58,673 bases of DNA from the IMG/VR virus record IMGVR_UViG_3300036945_001121, positions 1 through 58,673 of that record; one strand, 5' to 3'. The notes under the pieces are model-generated. The model was given only the letters and a program-made list of their open reading frames with translations, ran no database searches and was not told where the DNA came from. Numbering within the stretch: the stretch's first letter is position 1; each line of letters begins with the position of its first letter. Below, in pieces: positions 15,239 to 24,548 of this stretch. The position numbers and the translations under genes are program-made. Source of the stretch: a virus.

Positions 15239-17593
15239 ATGAAAACTATTGAGTCGCCAGGCGTACAAATTAATGAAATCGATCTATCTCTCAGAGCTAC
15301 AACTCCAGTGGGTACAAATGTACTCGTTACTGGTTTCGCTCAAAAAGGTCCTTCAGATGAAATAATCCAAGTAACTACATTAAGTGAGTTTGAACAAATA
15401 TATGGTATCCCACAAACTCCTGCAGAAAGATATTTTTATCACACTGCTAGACCATTATTTAACACAGCAGGTAAGATATTTACATATAGATTACCATACG
15501 GTGGGAATTCCGGTAATGGGTTCGGTGCAGCATATGGTGCCCTTGTTTATCCAGCATCCGCTGTAAGCATTAGAAGTGATAATTTTGGAACAGCATTATC
15601 AACATATACACAACAACAATCAGGTGCATTATATGTAATCGGTAGACCAACACACTTTGAGCTAAGCCGTGATCAATATAATGATATATTACAGCAAAAA
15701 ACATTTAGCTGGTCAAATAATTTTACATCTACATTTGCATCCAGCGCTGATTTAGGTAAAGCTGCAATAATCATACTAAACAAATCACAAACTACAATTG
15801 ATAATCTTTACCAAGGTTACTATGTGGGTGTTATTGATAATTCTAATCTTTCACCTGCTACTAACTTTGATGGTATATTAGATGTAAGATCTGTATCACA
15901 ATCTGCAAATCAAACAACAAATTACACAACTATACCTGAAACCAGACTCGGTTTTGCACTATCAGCCATATCAGATGCTAATACAATAACATTTGGTCAA
16001 AATAACGATAGTATATCAGAAGTAATGGAGAACTTGAGCAAGTTCGACGTTTCAACTTCCGATTATGATGATACATTAAGTTTAGGTATGTTTAAACTTA
16101 GACAGTCAGTATTTGCACCTGATACTATTACACTAGATTATATTCTATCAGAACAATACGTTGCTTCCCTAGACTACTATAGACAAATAAATTCACAAAC
16201 TGGTGGTGCTCCACTAAGCTTCTTCTTAGAAACATCAGAAGATCAATCACCAAATATTACATTACTTGTAAACGAAAATCTTTCACACAAGAATGGTTCT
16301 ACATGGTTAGGTCTAGATGGTAAACCAACCAATAAAGTAAGAATGACTTCTAGAAAGTTTGTAGATGATACTTACTTCTCAACAGTATCTAGCAGATTTG
16401 GTATAACAACTAATCAGCAGTTATCCACTATGCGATATGCACTAACTGCAATTAGTAATAATTTAGGTAATGCTGATAGCTTATTTGCAGCTGGTTCTTT
16501 TCTAGATAGCAATCCAAAGACAGCAGAATTAGGAACAATTCCATCAAAAATCGATAGATTACTCGATGTTGTATCTAACGTTGAATTATTCAATTTTGAT
16601 CTTGTAGTTGATGGTGGTATATCTACAATCAATGCTGTCAGCCAGTATTTATCTGCTACAACAGGTGTAAAATATTTTGATGACACAGTAAACGTATCAG
16701 CAATTTCTGGACTATACGTTACTGACCCTTCAAATGTAACAGGTGCAGGTCTAACATTTAGAGATGATTGGAAAACAATATTTGATAGATTTGCTAATTT
16801 TGCACAATTTGCAAGACAAGATTGCTTCTTTGTTGCTGATGCACCAAGACATGTATTTGTTCAAGGCGCAAACTTCAAGGTATTAGAAGATTCAAATGCT
16901 AATTTCTCACAAAATATGTTTAATCCATTACGTAACATTGTAAGCGTTTGTAATACAAGTTACGCAACAGTTTACGCTAACTGGGTTAAAGTATATGATA
17001 CAGCTCTTGACGATCAGACATGGGTACCTTTCTCAGGTACAGCTGCATCTAATATGGTAAATACTGATACAAACTTCCAGCCATGGTTTGCACCAGCAGG
17101 CTTTACAAGAGGTTTAGTAACTGGTGTTAACGATATTGCAATATATCCAACACAAAAGCAAAGAGATCAGCTATACAGAGTATCAATAAACCCAGTAGCA
17201 TTCTTCCCAAATGACGGTTTCGTTATATACGGTCAGAAGACACTACAAAAGAAACCAAGTGCATTTGATAGAATTAATGTACGTAGATTGTTCTTAAATC
17301 TTGAGAAGGCAGTACGTGATACAGTAAAGTACTTCGTATTTGAACCAAATACCCTCTTAACAAGAACAAGAGTAATCAATACATTAACACCTATATTTGA
17401 AAATGCTAAGAATACAGAAGGTGTTTATGATTACCTAATCGTATGTGATGAAAGAAATAATCCACCTGCTGTTATTGATAATAACGAGCTGGTTGTTGAC
17501 ATTTATTTAAAGCCTGTACGCGCTGCAGAGTTTATATTAGTAAACTTTTACGCTACACGTACCGATACCAACTTCCAAGAATTAGTTGGTTAA
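15239..17593 (+). CDS. Tail sheath protein, T4 gp18-like
   Basis: A 784-residue contractile sheath subunit (T4 gp18 is 659). The N-terminus MKTIESPGVQINEIDLS is the conserved sheath opening that threads into neighbouring subunits. The C-terminal part has the conserved handshake region: YPTQKQRDQLYRVSINPV, DRINVRRLFLNLEKAVRDT and FEPNTLLTRTRV. The middle (residues about 100-450) is larger than in T4 and should be a surface domain. It sits upstream of the tube gene, ends at a strong terminator, and has a late box. Confidence 0.95.
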   Translation: MKTIESPGVQINEIDLSLRATTPVGTNVLVTGFAQKGPSDEIIQVTTLSEFEQIYGIPQTPAERYFYHTARPLFNTAGKIFTYRLPYGGNSGNGFGAAYGALVYPASAVSIRSDNFGTALSTYTQQQSGALYVIGRPTHFELSRDQYNDILQQKTFSWSNNFTSTFASSADLGKAAIIILNKSQTTIDNLYQGYYVGVIDNSNLSPATNFDGILDVRSVSQSANQTTNYTTIPETRLGFALSAISDANTITFGQNNDSISEVMENLSKFDVSTSDYDDTLSLGMFKLRQSVFAPDTITLDYILSEQYVASLDYYRQINSQTGGAPLSFFLETSEDQSPNITLLVNENLSHKNGSTWLGLDGKPTNKVRMTSRKFVDDTYFSTVSSRFGITTNQQLSTMRYALTAISNNLGNADSLFAAGSFLDSNPKTAELGTIPSKIDRLLDVVSNVELFNFDLVVDGGISTINAVSQYLSATTGVKYFDDTVNVSAISGLYVTDPSNVTGAGLTFRDDWKTIFDRFANFAQFARQDCFFVADAPRHVFVQGANFKVLEDSNANFSQNMFNPLRNIVSVCNTSYATVYANWVKVYDTALDDQTWVPFSGTAASNMVNTDTNFQPWFAPAGFTRGLVTGVNDIAIYPTQKQRDQLYRVSINPVAFFPNDGFVIYGQKTLQKKPSAFDRINVRRLFLNLEKAVRDTVKYFVFEPNTLLTRTRVINTLTPIFENAKNTEGVYDYLIVCDERNNPPAVIDNNELVVDIYLKPVRAAEFILVNFYATRTDTNFQELVG

Positions 17594-17621
17594 CTATAAA
17601 ATACATCTCATAAATTAAATT

Positions 17622-17652
17622 AAATCCCTTAGAATATTCTAAGGGATTTTTC
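17622..17652 (+). terminator. Intrinsic terminator after the sheath gene
   Basis: A perfect palindrome, 17622-17635 with 17636-17649 (core ATCCCTTAGAAT), followed by a short T-run, 29 nt past the gp18 stop. Confidence 0.85.
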
Positions 17653-17767
17653 ATGGATATTTTTAGTTATATACTATTATATCATATAAATTTAATATAG
17701 TATTTACAACAAATACATAACAGCAATAGTATTGAAGTAGAACAATTTAAAAATTTTAAGAATATTT

Positions 17768-17914
17768 ATGAGACCTTATAAACATGATCCTGATGCATGT
17801 CGTAATAAATCGAAACGGGAAAGAATAAAAGAAACAAGGGCTAAGCGCAATAGACGTAGATTTTATATACAAGGTTCCTATAGAAACGACTGGTCTGAAC
17901 ACGCCCGCAAATAA
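17768..17914 (+). CDS. Small, very basic protein
   Basis: A 48-residue ORF starting MRPYKHDPDACRNKSKRE, with about a third of its residues Arg or Lys and one Cys. It fills most of the gap between sheath and tube genes. Its stop codon overlaps the AATAAATA box of the next gene. There is no close late box before it (only AATATTT next to the ATG). Base composition fits coding, but no homology is recognised, so it remains a candidate. Confidence 0.45.
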   Translation: MRPYKHDPDACRNKSKRERIKETRAKRNRRRFYIQGSYRNDWSEHARK

Positions 17915-17917
17915 ATA
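17910..17917 (+). promoter_or_regulatory. Late-promoter-like box
   Basis: AATAAATA, 8 nt before the ATG at 17926. Confidence 0.55.
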
Positions 17918-17925
17918 TTATTAAT

Positions 17926-18123
17926 ATGAGCATATATACAGGACAAACAGTATACTTTTTTACAAAATTTAGCACAGAAGAAAAATCAGGTATTTTAGAA
18001 GAACAGACATCTTTAGGATTTAAGATTAGTGGAACATGGTACTCTACAGGTGATATAACTATTAAGAACGTTCTTTTAGATAGCAAAATTCATTCAAATA
18101 ATAGTCAATTATTGTTCGGGTGA
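17926..18123 (+). CDS. Small hypothetical beta-rich protein
   Basis: A 65-residue protein (MSIYTGQTVYFFTKFSTEEK..., ending LLFG) placed between sheath and tube genes under its own late box. The strand pattern suggests a small barrel. No family recognised. A minor tail component is possible from position only. Confidence 0.55.
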   Translation: MSIYTGQTVYFFTKFSTEEKSGILEEQTSLGFKISGTWYSTGDITIKNVLLDSKIHSNNSQLLFG

Positions 18124-18130
18124 TTAAATA
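18123..18130 (+). promoter_or_regulatory. Late-promoter-like box for the tube gene
   Basis: ATTAAATA, 9 nt before the ATG at 18140; it overlaps the stop region of the previous ORF. Confidence 0.55.
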
Positions 18131-18139
18131 ATAATACAT

Positions 18140-18685
18140 ATGGCAGACGTCAAACAAGGTATACAAGACTTTTACACACAAGCCCAGGTTAAGGACTTTT
18201 CAAGAAATAACCTCTTTAGAGTATTGAATATTAACTTTGGTGATGGCAGCAGCACTGTAATTGGTGAAACAGATTTAGTTTACTGCAGAACAGCATCTTT
18301 ACCTGCAAAATCAATCGTAAACTTCCAAGCATCTTATATGGGGTTGAATTTCAACATACCTGGTGTTGTCCAATACCCTGGCAGTGAATCATACTCAATA
18401 AACTTTTATTGTGATGCTGCACAGCAATTAAGAGAGAAATTCTTAAGAGTTGTTGACGATACATTTAACGATGCTAATTCGACAGGTAACTATTTTACAC
18501 CTAAAAAGTCAGCAGTAATTGACTTAGTTCAATTAGACAAACAGCTTAATAAAATAGCACAATATCAACTCGTAGGTGTTAGTATTAGAGATGTTGCAGC
18601 ACTTGAATATGATATGACTGCTACTGGTGAGTTGCAAAATTTTAACGTTACAGTAGCCTACCATTACTGGCGCAAAACAGGTTAA
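18140..18685 (+). CDS. Tail tube protein, T4 gp19-like
   Basis: A 181-residue protein close to T4 gp19 (163). It forms the inner tube through which DNA passes. Typical features are the N-terminal region NNLFRVLNINFGDG, the RTASLPAKSIVNFQASYMGLNFNIPG segment near residues 54-80, and the terminal VTVAYHYWRKTG. It lies after the sheath as in T4 and is followed by a strong terminator, which suits a highly expressed single gene. Confidence 0.92.
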   Translation: MADVKQGIQDFYTQAQVKDFSRNNLFRVLNINFGDGSSTVIGETDLVYCRTASLPAKSIVNFQASYMGLNFNIPGVVQYPGSESYSINFYCDAAQQLREKFLRVVDDTFNDANSTGNYFTPKKSAVIDLVQLDKQLNKIAQYQLVGVSIRDVAALEYDMTATGELQNFNVTVAYHYWRKTG

Positions 18686-18698
18686 TATACTTTTAATA

Positions 18699-18728
18699 AA
18701 AAAACCTTACGATATCGTAAGGTTTTTT
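18699..18728 (+). terminator. Intrinsic terminator after the tube gene
   Basis: A perfect 15-bp palindromic stem centred at 18713/18714 (core CCTTACGATATCGTAAGG) with six T at its end, 13 nt past the tube stop. Confidence 0.88.
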
Positions 18729-18737
18729 AATATCTAT

Positions 18738-18929
18738 ATGAAATTTAAAACATATTATAATATAGAAGAACTATCAAAAAAGTACAATGTAGATAGAAAC
18801 GAACTACAAAAAGGTATTAAGGTTGAAAAAGAACACACGACCGATGAAAAGATAGCGGCTAAAATTGCTTTAGATCACTTGTCAGAAGATCCAAAATATT
18901 ATACAAAACTCATAAAAGCAGGTTTGTAA
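18738..18929 (+). CDS. DUF5661-like small protein
   Basis: A 63-residue protein whose core GIKVEKEHTTDEKIAAKIALDHLSEDPKYY matches the DUF5661 pattern (GI.VE.EHT...A..IA.DHL.EDP.YY), found widely in phages and bacteria, with no established function. The N-terminus MKFKTYYNIEELSKKY resembles the short amphipathic leaders of other late genes here. It stands alone after the tube terminator with no clear late box, so its promoter is uncertain. Confidence 0.7.
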   Translation: MKFKTYYNIEELSKKYNVDRNELQKGIKVEKEHTTDEKIAAKIALDHLSEDPKYYTKLIKAGL

Positions 18930-18936
18930 CTAAATA
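18929..18936 (+). promoter_or_regulatory. Late-promoter-like box
   Basis: ACTAAATA, 5 nt before the ATG at 18942; begins in the stop codon of the preceding gene. Heads the baseplate hub run. Confidence 0.6.
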
Positions 18937-18941
18937 TTAGT

Positions 18942-19817
18942 ATGTCCGGTATCTTAAATGCTACAGGTAATTTTATAACAGGTGCGTCCCAATTTGCTGG
19001 TGGTACACTAGCACAACCTAATGTACAGCTTTTTGGTATGAACATACCTGGTGTGCCATTAATAAGTTTTAGAGATTATTTTTTAACCTCTTTACAATCA
19101 TGGGTAGGTACCATACCCTTAAGAACACAATTTATAGCTATATTCGATACATTTCCATCAGGCCTCAACACATCAATGATGAGAAGTTTAGAGTTCGTAG
19201 ATGGTGATAAGAAAAACTTCGACATTGATAGAGCTAAAAAAATATTAACATCTACACCAATGCAAGGTGTAGTAGGTTGTATCTTTTTACAAGGTGCAGA
19301 TATACCCTCCGAAAATCTTGGAGTAGAAACAGCAACTATTGATAATAATAGAGGATTTATACCTGGTAGTGTATTAACTAATAGATCACCATTTACTGAT
19401 CAACAATTAACTCTTCAGTTCATGGAAACAAACACTTCATTTACTGATCTAGTTATCAGACCATGGCTAATAATGGCTTCACATTATGGTTATGTTGCAA
19501 GAGATCCCAATAATAAGGAAGAAATAAGAAAAAACCCTAAATGTAATATAACTCTTATACAATACTCCAGATCCTATCAAAACCTATCAATGATTCCAAG
19601 AAAAGTCTGGAGTTTTTATGATTGTGTACCGTTAAATCTGTCAACAAGAAACCTAAAATATGATACAGAAGGTATGGATACCTACAACGTATCTTTTACA
19701 TATAGTAGATATGCTTTAAAAGATACACTTTATTTACCTTTACCAGATATAATTGACGCTATATCTAATAGAGGTATCAAAGGTATCGTTCCTCGTATAT
19801 CTCCATTCCAGAAATAA
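18942..19817 (+). CDS. Baseplate tail-tube initiator, gp54-like
   Basis: A 291-residue structural protein. T4 gp54 (about 320) and gp48 share the tube fold and cap the baseplate to start tube growth. The visible pattern LRTQFIAIFDTFP, then GFIPGSVLTNRSPFTDQQLTLQFMETNTSFTDLVIRPWLIMASHYGYVAR, then VSFTYSRYAL, is tube-like. The gene stands with gp48, gp53 and tape measure genes, which supports this. It could be exchanged with gp48 in naming. Confidence 0.65.
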   Translation: MSGILNATGNFITGASQFAGGTLAQPNVQLFGMNIPGVPLISFRDYFLTSLQSWVGTIPLRTQFIAIFDTFPSGLNTSMMRSLEFVDGDKKNFDIDRAKKILTSTPMQGVVGCIFLQGADIPSENLGVETATIDNNRGFIPGSVLTNRSPFTDQQLTLQFMETNTSFTDLVIRPWLIMASHYGYVARDPNNKEEIRKNPKCNITLIQYSRSYQNLSMIPRKVWSFYDCVPLNLSTRNLKYDTEGMDTYNVSFTYSRYALKDTLYLPLPDIIDAISNRGIKGIVPRISPFQK

Positions 19818-20626
19818 TGCACCTATATCCACACACAAAAGTTAGACTGTGCACTAAAGGTATAGATATAAAAATAAGAGAGTTGTCGTTTGTAGAATAT
19901 AAGTCGTTTTGTAAGAGCTTATTTTCACACGAAAATATATCAGATCTTTCAGAACTATTTGATAATATAATACTAAAAACAACAGATATAACCTTTATAC
20001 CTAACATTTTAGATAAAATAGTTATCCTAATTTTTATAAGAGAAATAACTATTGGTAAACACATATCCCTTCTGACTGATAATGTTACAGTAAATATTCC
20101 AACAGATATTATTCTAGATAAAATTAATAAAAAGATAGAGCCTATAGATGTAGCTGTAGATGGTATTATATATCATATAGAACTACCTACTAATTTTACT
20201 GACACATTAGCAAATCCAGTAAGATTTATACAAAATAGTATATCTTCAGTTACGCTAAAAGAAGGTACTACAGTAGATCTACGATCACTAACAGAAGATG
20301 AACGAGAAAAAATACTGTCGTATCTACCTACAATACCAGTAACAGACATACATTCAAAAATAACTTCCAAATATTCAAATTACTCAGTTACAATAAAATT
20401 AGATAAAGAATATGTAGTTCATTTACTTGATGGTTCATTTATTCACTTTTTTAAGTACATATACGACGAGAAGTATCAAAATGTACTCAACTTTGAATAC
20501 GATCTAAGAAGGCATCTTAGATTTAATACTTATGATTTCGAAACAATGCCTTACCCTGAATGTAAAATTTTAATAGACAAATTTAAAGAAGAGATTAAAA
20601 CACAAGAAAAACAACAGGATGATTGA
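19817..20626 (+). CDS. Baseplate hub assembly protein, T4 gp26-like (tentative)
   Basis: A 269-residue protein, coupled to the previous gene by a 1-nt overlap. The middle RSLTEDEREKILSYLPTIP (about residues 155-173) and the C-terminal FEYDLRRHLRFNTYDFETMPYPECKILIDKF are the sort of motifs seen in gp26-family hub proteins of T4-like phages. In T4 these help assemble the hub rather than stay in the virion in quantity. The assignment rests on pattern memory and position between the tube initiator and the tape measure. Confidence 0.45.
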   Translation: MHLYPHTKVRLCTKGIDIKIRELSFVEYKSFCKSLFSHENISDLSELFDNIILKTTDITFIPNILDKIVILIFIREITIGKHISLLTDNVTVNIPTDIILDKINKKIEPIDVAVDGIIYHIELPTNFTDTLANPVRFIQNSISSVTLKEGTTVDLRSLTEDEREKILSYLPTIPVTDIHSKITSKYSNYSVTIKLDKEYVVHLLDGSFIHFFKYIYDEKYQNVLNFEYDLRRHLRFNTYDFETMPYPECKILIDKFKEEIKTQEKQQDD

Positions 20627-20655
20627 TTAATACAAAGCCAATCATAAAATAATAC

Positions 20656-21390
20656 ATGAGCGAAAAATTTGATAATATTCTAAATGAGGTAAAAAAGATA
20701 AAAAAGCCTATAAGCGGGTTTTTACCAACTCTCAACAAAAGCGTAGATATTCTACCTGTTAGCTTATCTCAACAAAAAACTATTATCGAATCTACTATAG
20801 ACACAACTATATCTTTACTAAATTTTAACTCTAATATATATAAGATAATAAACCAAAATACACCTGATACACAGCAGATAACAACAATCGATAGAGTTAA
20901 TCTAGTACTAACGCTAAGACAGCAAATGCAAGATGTAATAAAAATTGACGATAAATCTTTTAGTCTATCTAGTATAATTGATAAAAACTCTAGTGTAAAA
21001 ATACCCTCTCTTACAAAGACTGTAGCAAGTAACAATTTTTTATTTACATTAAAAGTACCAACTATTGAGATAGATAATAAGGTAAATCAACATATCCTTA
21101 AAATACATAAAGATAACGATGAAAGGATTAAGGGGTTTATAAGTGATTTATACGTTGGAGAGATACTTAAATTCGTAGAATCAATAAAAATACTATCTTC
21201 TGATACTGTTATTACAACATCAACATCTTCTACTGCTAACAATTTTACAATACTAGAAGCTATAGATTCATCAGAGTTTATTAATATTATAAAATTTATA
21301 ACAGATATAAGAGAATTAGAAAAAGAGCTAACCAGAATACCTAATACAGAATATTACGTAGATATTTTGCCTGATCTATTTGTAATATAA
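20656..21390 (+). CDS. Hypothetical baseplate-region protein
   Basis: A 244-residue protein. The N-terminus (SGFLPTLNKSVDILPVSLSQ, then IIESTIDTTISLLNFN) recalls the first half of gp26/gp28-like hub assembly proteins. The rest is Ile/Asn/Ser-rich without a clear motif. An imperfect late box (ATAAAATA) precedes the ATG. Its position before the tape measure gene supports a role in tail assembly; the exact one is unknown. Confidence 0.5.
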   Translation: MSEKFDNILNEVKKIKKPISGFLPTLNKSVDILPVSLSQQKTIIESTIDTTISLLNFNSNIYKIINQNTPDTQQITTIDRVNLVLTLRQQMQDVIKIDDKSFSLSSIIDKNSSVKIPSLTKTVASNNFLFTLKVPTIEIDNKVNQHILKIHKDNDERIKGFISDLYVGEILKFVESIKILSSDTVITTSTSSTANNFTILEAIDSSEFINIIKFITDIRELEKELTRIPNTEYYVDILPDLFVI

Positions 21391-21396
21391 TCTAGT

Positions 21397-21404
21397 ATTA
21401 AATA
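21397..21404 (+). promoter_or_regulatory. Late-promoter-like box
   Basis: ATTAAATA, 5 nt before the tape measure ATG at 21410. Confidence 0.62.
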
Positions 21405-21409
21405 ATTAC

Positions 21410-23032
21410 ATGGCAGATAGAAGTCTAGCTGATGTATTATTATTACTAACACAAACAACAGGAAGATTGTCAGAACATATTGCTGCGTCTAAAGATAAGC
21501 CTATCTCTGATAAATCAAAAAAGGCACCTGAAAATGTAAAAAATGTCTTAGGTAACAATATTCGACAAAATCCTAAACAAGAAAGTGTTGTTAAGGAGTT
21601 GATACCGATGTCTTTAGATGATATCGGGGTTAAAGCTTTAAGAAAGTTAAAATCACTAATACCTACAGCAAAAACAATTAAAAAGGAAGAAGCTGTTAAG
21701 GAGGACAGTGGTTTTATGAAATTTATAAAAGGTTTAATAGGGCCTGCACTATTAATACTTAGCGGATTAGCGGCACTTATTATGGGGTTATTAAATGATG
21801 GCCCACTAAAAGGTTTACTCACACTACTAGGTAAAGGTGGTATATTAGCGGGTATAAAGTGGATGCGTAACGTTTTACTTAAAAAGGTTTCAGGGTTATT
21901 AAAGTTTATCAAAAATCTACTACCACTCGATTTGATTGAGAGTGGTTTTTCTGGACTAAAAGGTGCATTTAAGAAAGTTGCATTAACAGTAATGAAAGGT
22001 ATAGGTTTTATTTTAAATAAAGTAAAGTCTATAATGCCTATAGATTTTTTCAAAAAAATATTTGGACCTATAAAAGAAGGTTTTAAAAGACTTACAACAG
22101 GACTATTAAAGCCTTTTATAGGTATCACTAAAGGTTTAGGTAAAGACCTTTTTACAAAAATTCTTAGTGGTGCTTCAAAAATACTTAAACCGATCTTGAG
22201 AAGAATACCAGGTATTGGAAGTTTAATTGATTGGTACTCTGCATATACTAGATTTAAAAAGGGTGATGTCGTTGGTGGGTTAATTGACGTAGCCTCGGGT
22301 ATAGCAAGTATAGTACCTGGTTATGGAACCGCTTTAAGTATAGGTCTAGGCGTATTAAATGCTTTCTTGGATTATAAAGCAGGTGGTTCAGATGTAGCAG
22401 GAGGTAAAGCAAAACCAAAAGGTGTAATGTTAGTAGATTTCTTTAAAAAGATAAAAAATAAACTAGTACTAGGTCTTTGGAATATGATACCCGATTTTGA
22501 AATCTTTGGTGTTAGTGTCAAAGGTAAACTAGCGTCTGTAATGGGTCTGGATATACCAGGTATAGAAGCAGAGATTGCAAAGTCTGAAGCAGAAGAAAAA
22601 GCAGCTACAGAAAAACTTAAAATAGAAAAAGCAAAAGCAAATAAAGAAGAAAACATAGATGCACTAACCGATGAAGCATCTCCTAATCAAATACCCTTCC
22701 CGACTAAAATAGATATAGAAGATACTAACAAAGATCCTTTCCCTGAAGATGCAGACGAATCTATCAACCCAATCAATTACGAGTCTGTAGATGGTGGTGT
22801 AGATAGTAATAGTCAAGATTTAGTTAAACTAAAACAGGCAACAGATGAATCCAATAAGCTATTATATAAGCAATTAGAAATATTAGATGAAAGCAAGAGA
22901 TTATTAGCTGAATTAGCTAATAAAATATCCAATATTAATAATAACAATAATAGCGTAGTATCTACAAATAATACTGTCACAAATGTATTTCAAACAACCT
23001 CTATAAGAGACCTACAACGAGCTTACACATAA
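21410..23032 (+). CDS. Tail tape measure protein, gp29-like
   Basis: A 540-residue protein, similar in length to T4 gp29 (590). It has several hydrophobic glycine-rich helices (GPALLILSGLAALIMGLL; VVGGLIDVASGIASIVPGYG; ALSIGLGVLNAFLDY) in a Lys-rich helical background, then an Ala/Glu/Lys coiled coil (residues about 385-415) and an Asn-rich C-terminus. This is the usual composition of a tape measure, which sets tail length and enters the host envelope at injection. Position among hub genes agrees. Confidence 0.75.
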   Translation: MADRSLADVLLLLTQTTGRLSEHIAASKDKPISDKSKKAPENVKNVLGNNIRQNPKQESVVKELIPMSLDDIGVKALRKLKSLIPTAKTIKKEEAVKEDSGFMKFIKGLIGPALLILSGLAALIMGLLNDGPLKGLLTLLGKGGILAGIKWMRNVLLKKVSGLLKFIKNLLPLDLIESGFSGLKGAFKKVALTVMKGIGFILNKVKSIMPIDFFKKIFGPIKEGFKRLTTGLLKPFIGITKGLGKDLFTKILSGASKILKPILRRIPGIGSLIDWYSAYTRFKKGDVVGGLIDVASGIASIVPGYGTALSIGLGVLNAFLDYKAGGSDVAGGKAKPKGVMLVDFFKKIKNKLVLGLWNMIPDFEIFGVSVKGKLASVMGLDIPGIEAEIAKSEAEEKAATEKLKIEKAKANKEENIDALTDEASPNQIPFPTKIDIEDTNKDPFPEDADESINPINYESVDGGVDSNSQDLVKLKQATDESNKLLYKQLEILDESKRLLAELANKISNINNNNNSVVSTNNTVTNVFQTTSIRDLQRAYT

Positions 23033-23033
23033 T

Positions 23034-24170
23034 ATGAATCTTTGGACCTTAACATTACCACCGCAAGGAAACGGCGCTTTACCTATATTAACAAGAGGTA
23101 ATTCTTCACCTGTTACATCTGCACAAGTAAATGGTGCAGATGTATCTCAGTTACGTTTTAAAAATTACGGAGCCGATGCCGCGTCTACAGACTACATAGA
23201 TGTAATAAAAGATTTTCAATGGACTAAAAGTCCAAAAAATGCTAGATTAGACGTACCACCAATTTACATGTATGAAAAAAGAATTCTTGTAAATAATTCT
23301 ATAGCTAATGCTGCTTATAGCGTTTTTGCAACATTGGACGGTGGTGCAACTATTGCAAAATCACTTACTGAGCTAGGTGGTATCGCAACAGGTGGGATAA
23401 CTGATAAAGCAATACAGGCATTTAAAGAGTCAGAAATTGGTAAACAGTCTATAGAGTCGTTAAAAAGGGGGATTGATGGTATTAAATCAGCTGTAGGTAC
23501 CTTTAATAATCCTGCACTCGAACCTTACTCTGGGTTGTATATAACCGAAGACACAGGATTCAAATATATCTTTCCTTACTTTGATAATAAGTACTTTGAT
23601 TCAAATGCATCATACAATTTAGAGAGCAGTGGTGGTCTATTCACAGGTCTACTAGATATAGTTTCAGATGTAGGTGAGATATCAAAAAATCTTGCAGGTC
23701 TACTTAAACCAGGTACTTATATTGAAAAATCTCAGCAATTTGCATTCGGTCAAAGTGGTAGATCTATCACAGTAAAAATTCCATTATTAAATACAGGTAC
23801 ATTTTCAGATATATCGAATAATTGGCAATTATTATTTGCTTTAATATATCAAAATAGACCGGGTCGTTATGATAAAAATATAATAGACTTACCTGTAATA
23901 TACAGTATTGATATACCAGGTGTAGTATCATTACCGTATGCATATATTCAGAATCTAAATATAGAATTTTTAGGTAATAGAAGATTAATGGTGATACCTG
24001 TACCCAATGTAGTAAGTAAAGATAACAGCATAATAGAAAATATTACAACTATTGTACCTGATGCTTATCAACTAACTATGACAATTACAGGTCTAAATGA
24101 AGAGACAAGAAACTTCTTATTCGCAGGATTACAACGAAACGTTGTAACCATAACAAAACAAACCTTATAA
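23034..24170 (+). CDS. Baseplate tail-tube cap, gp48-like
   Basis: A 378-residue protein, near T4 gp48 (364), which caps the hub and starts tube polymerisation. Visible are LRFKNYGADAASTDYIDVIKD, YIFPYFDNKYF, KSQQFAFGQSGRSITVKIPLLNTG, and the C-terminal NLNIEFLGNRRLMVIPVPN, all typical of this family. It starts 1 nt after the tape measure stop, so translation is coupled. Confidence 0.82.
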   Translation: MNLWTLTLPPQGNGALPILTRGNSSPVTSAQVNGADVSQLRFKNYGADAASTDYIDVIKDFQWTKSPKNARLDVPPIYMYEKRILVNNSIANAAYSVFATLDGGATIAKSLTELGGIATGGITDKAIQAFKESEIGKQSIESLKRGIDGIKSAVGTFNNPALEPYSGLYITEDTGFKYIFPYFDNKYFDSNASYNLESSGGLFTGLLDIVSDVGEISKNLAGLLKPGTYIEKSQQFAFGQSGRSITVKIPLLNTGTFSDISNNWQLLFALIYQNRPGRYDKNIIDLPVIYSIDIPGVVSLPYAYIQNLNIEFLGNRRLMVIPVPNVVSKDNSIIENITTIVPDAYQLTMTITGLNEETRNFLFAGLQRNVVTITKQTL

Positions 24171-24177
24171 TTAAATA
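24170..24177 (+). promoter_or_regulatory. Late-promoter-like box
   Basis: ATTAAATA, 5 nt before the ATG at 24183; it begins in the last base of the gp48-like stop codon. Confidence 0.62.
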
Positions 24178-24182
24178 TACAT

Positions 24183-24548
24183 ATGGACGGTAACTATCAG
24201 AATAATATAGACGATTTACAAGAGTTAGAGCTATATCGTTATGAAAACATATTCAAATTATATCAAACAGGTGAAAAAGACTTTTATTTTTATAACATTA
24301 TAAAAAAGATTACATTACCTAAAGATATCAATAATGATTATTTTTTCACATATAACATACAAAAAAATACACCATTCTCTGTATTGAGTTATCAAGCTTA
24401 TGGTACCACGCAGTTGTGGTGGTTGATATGTGTGGTAAATGAAATTAAATACCCACAAGACCCTAAATTAGTAGGAAAAACAATTAAAATTATTAAAAAA
24501 GAATTTATAAAACCCATACTAGATAGTATTAAAGCACAATTACAATGA
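24183..24548 (+). CDS. Baseplate wedge protein, gp53-like (LysM-type)
   Basis: A 121-residue protein. The segment YFFTYNIQKNTPFSVLSYQAYGTTQLWWLICVVNEI (about residues 57-92) is the LysM-like core of gp53, with the conserved YG...LWW...NEI. In T4 gp53 joins adjacent wedges around the hub. It is shorter than T4 gp53 (196). It overlaps the next gene by 4 nt (ATGA). Confidence 0.82.
   Translation: MDGNYQNNIDDLQELELYRYENIFKLYQTGEKDFYFYNIIKKITLPKDINNDYFFTYNIQKNTPFSVLSYQAYGTTQLWWLICVVNEIKYPQDPKLVGKTIKIIKKEFIKPILDSIKAQLQ

Noticed and set aside
21406-22128. Long minus-strand frame opposite the tape measure gene
   Set aside because: Shadow of the AT-rich coding strand; the plus-strand tape measure has the late box and the expected composition.
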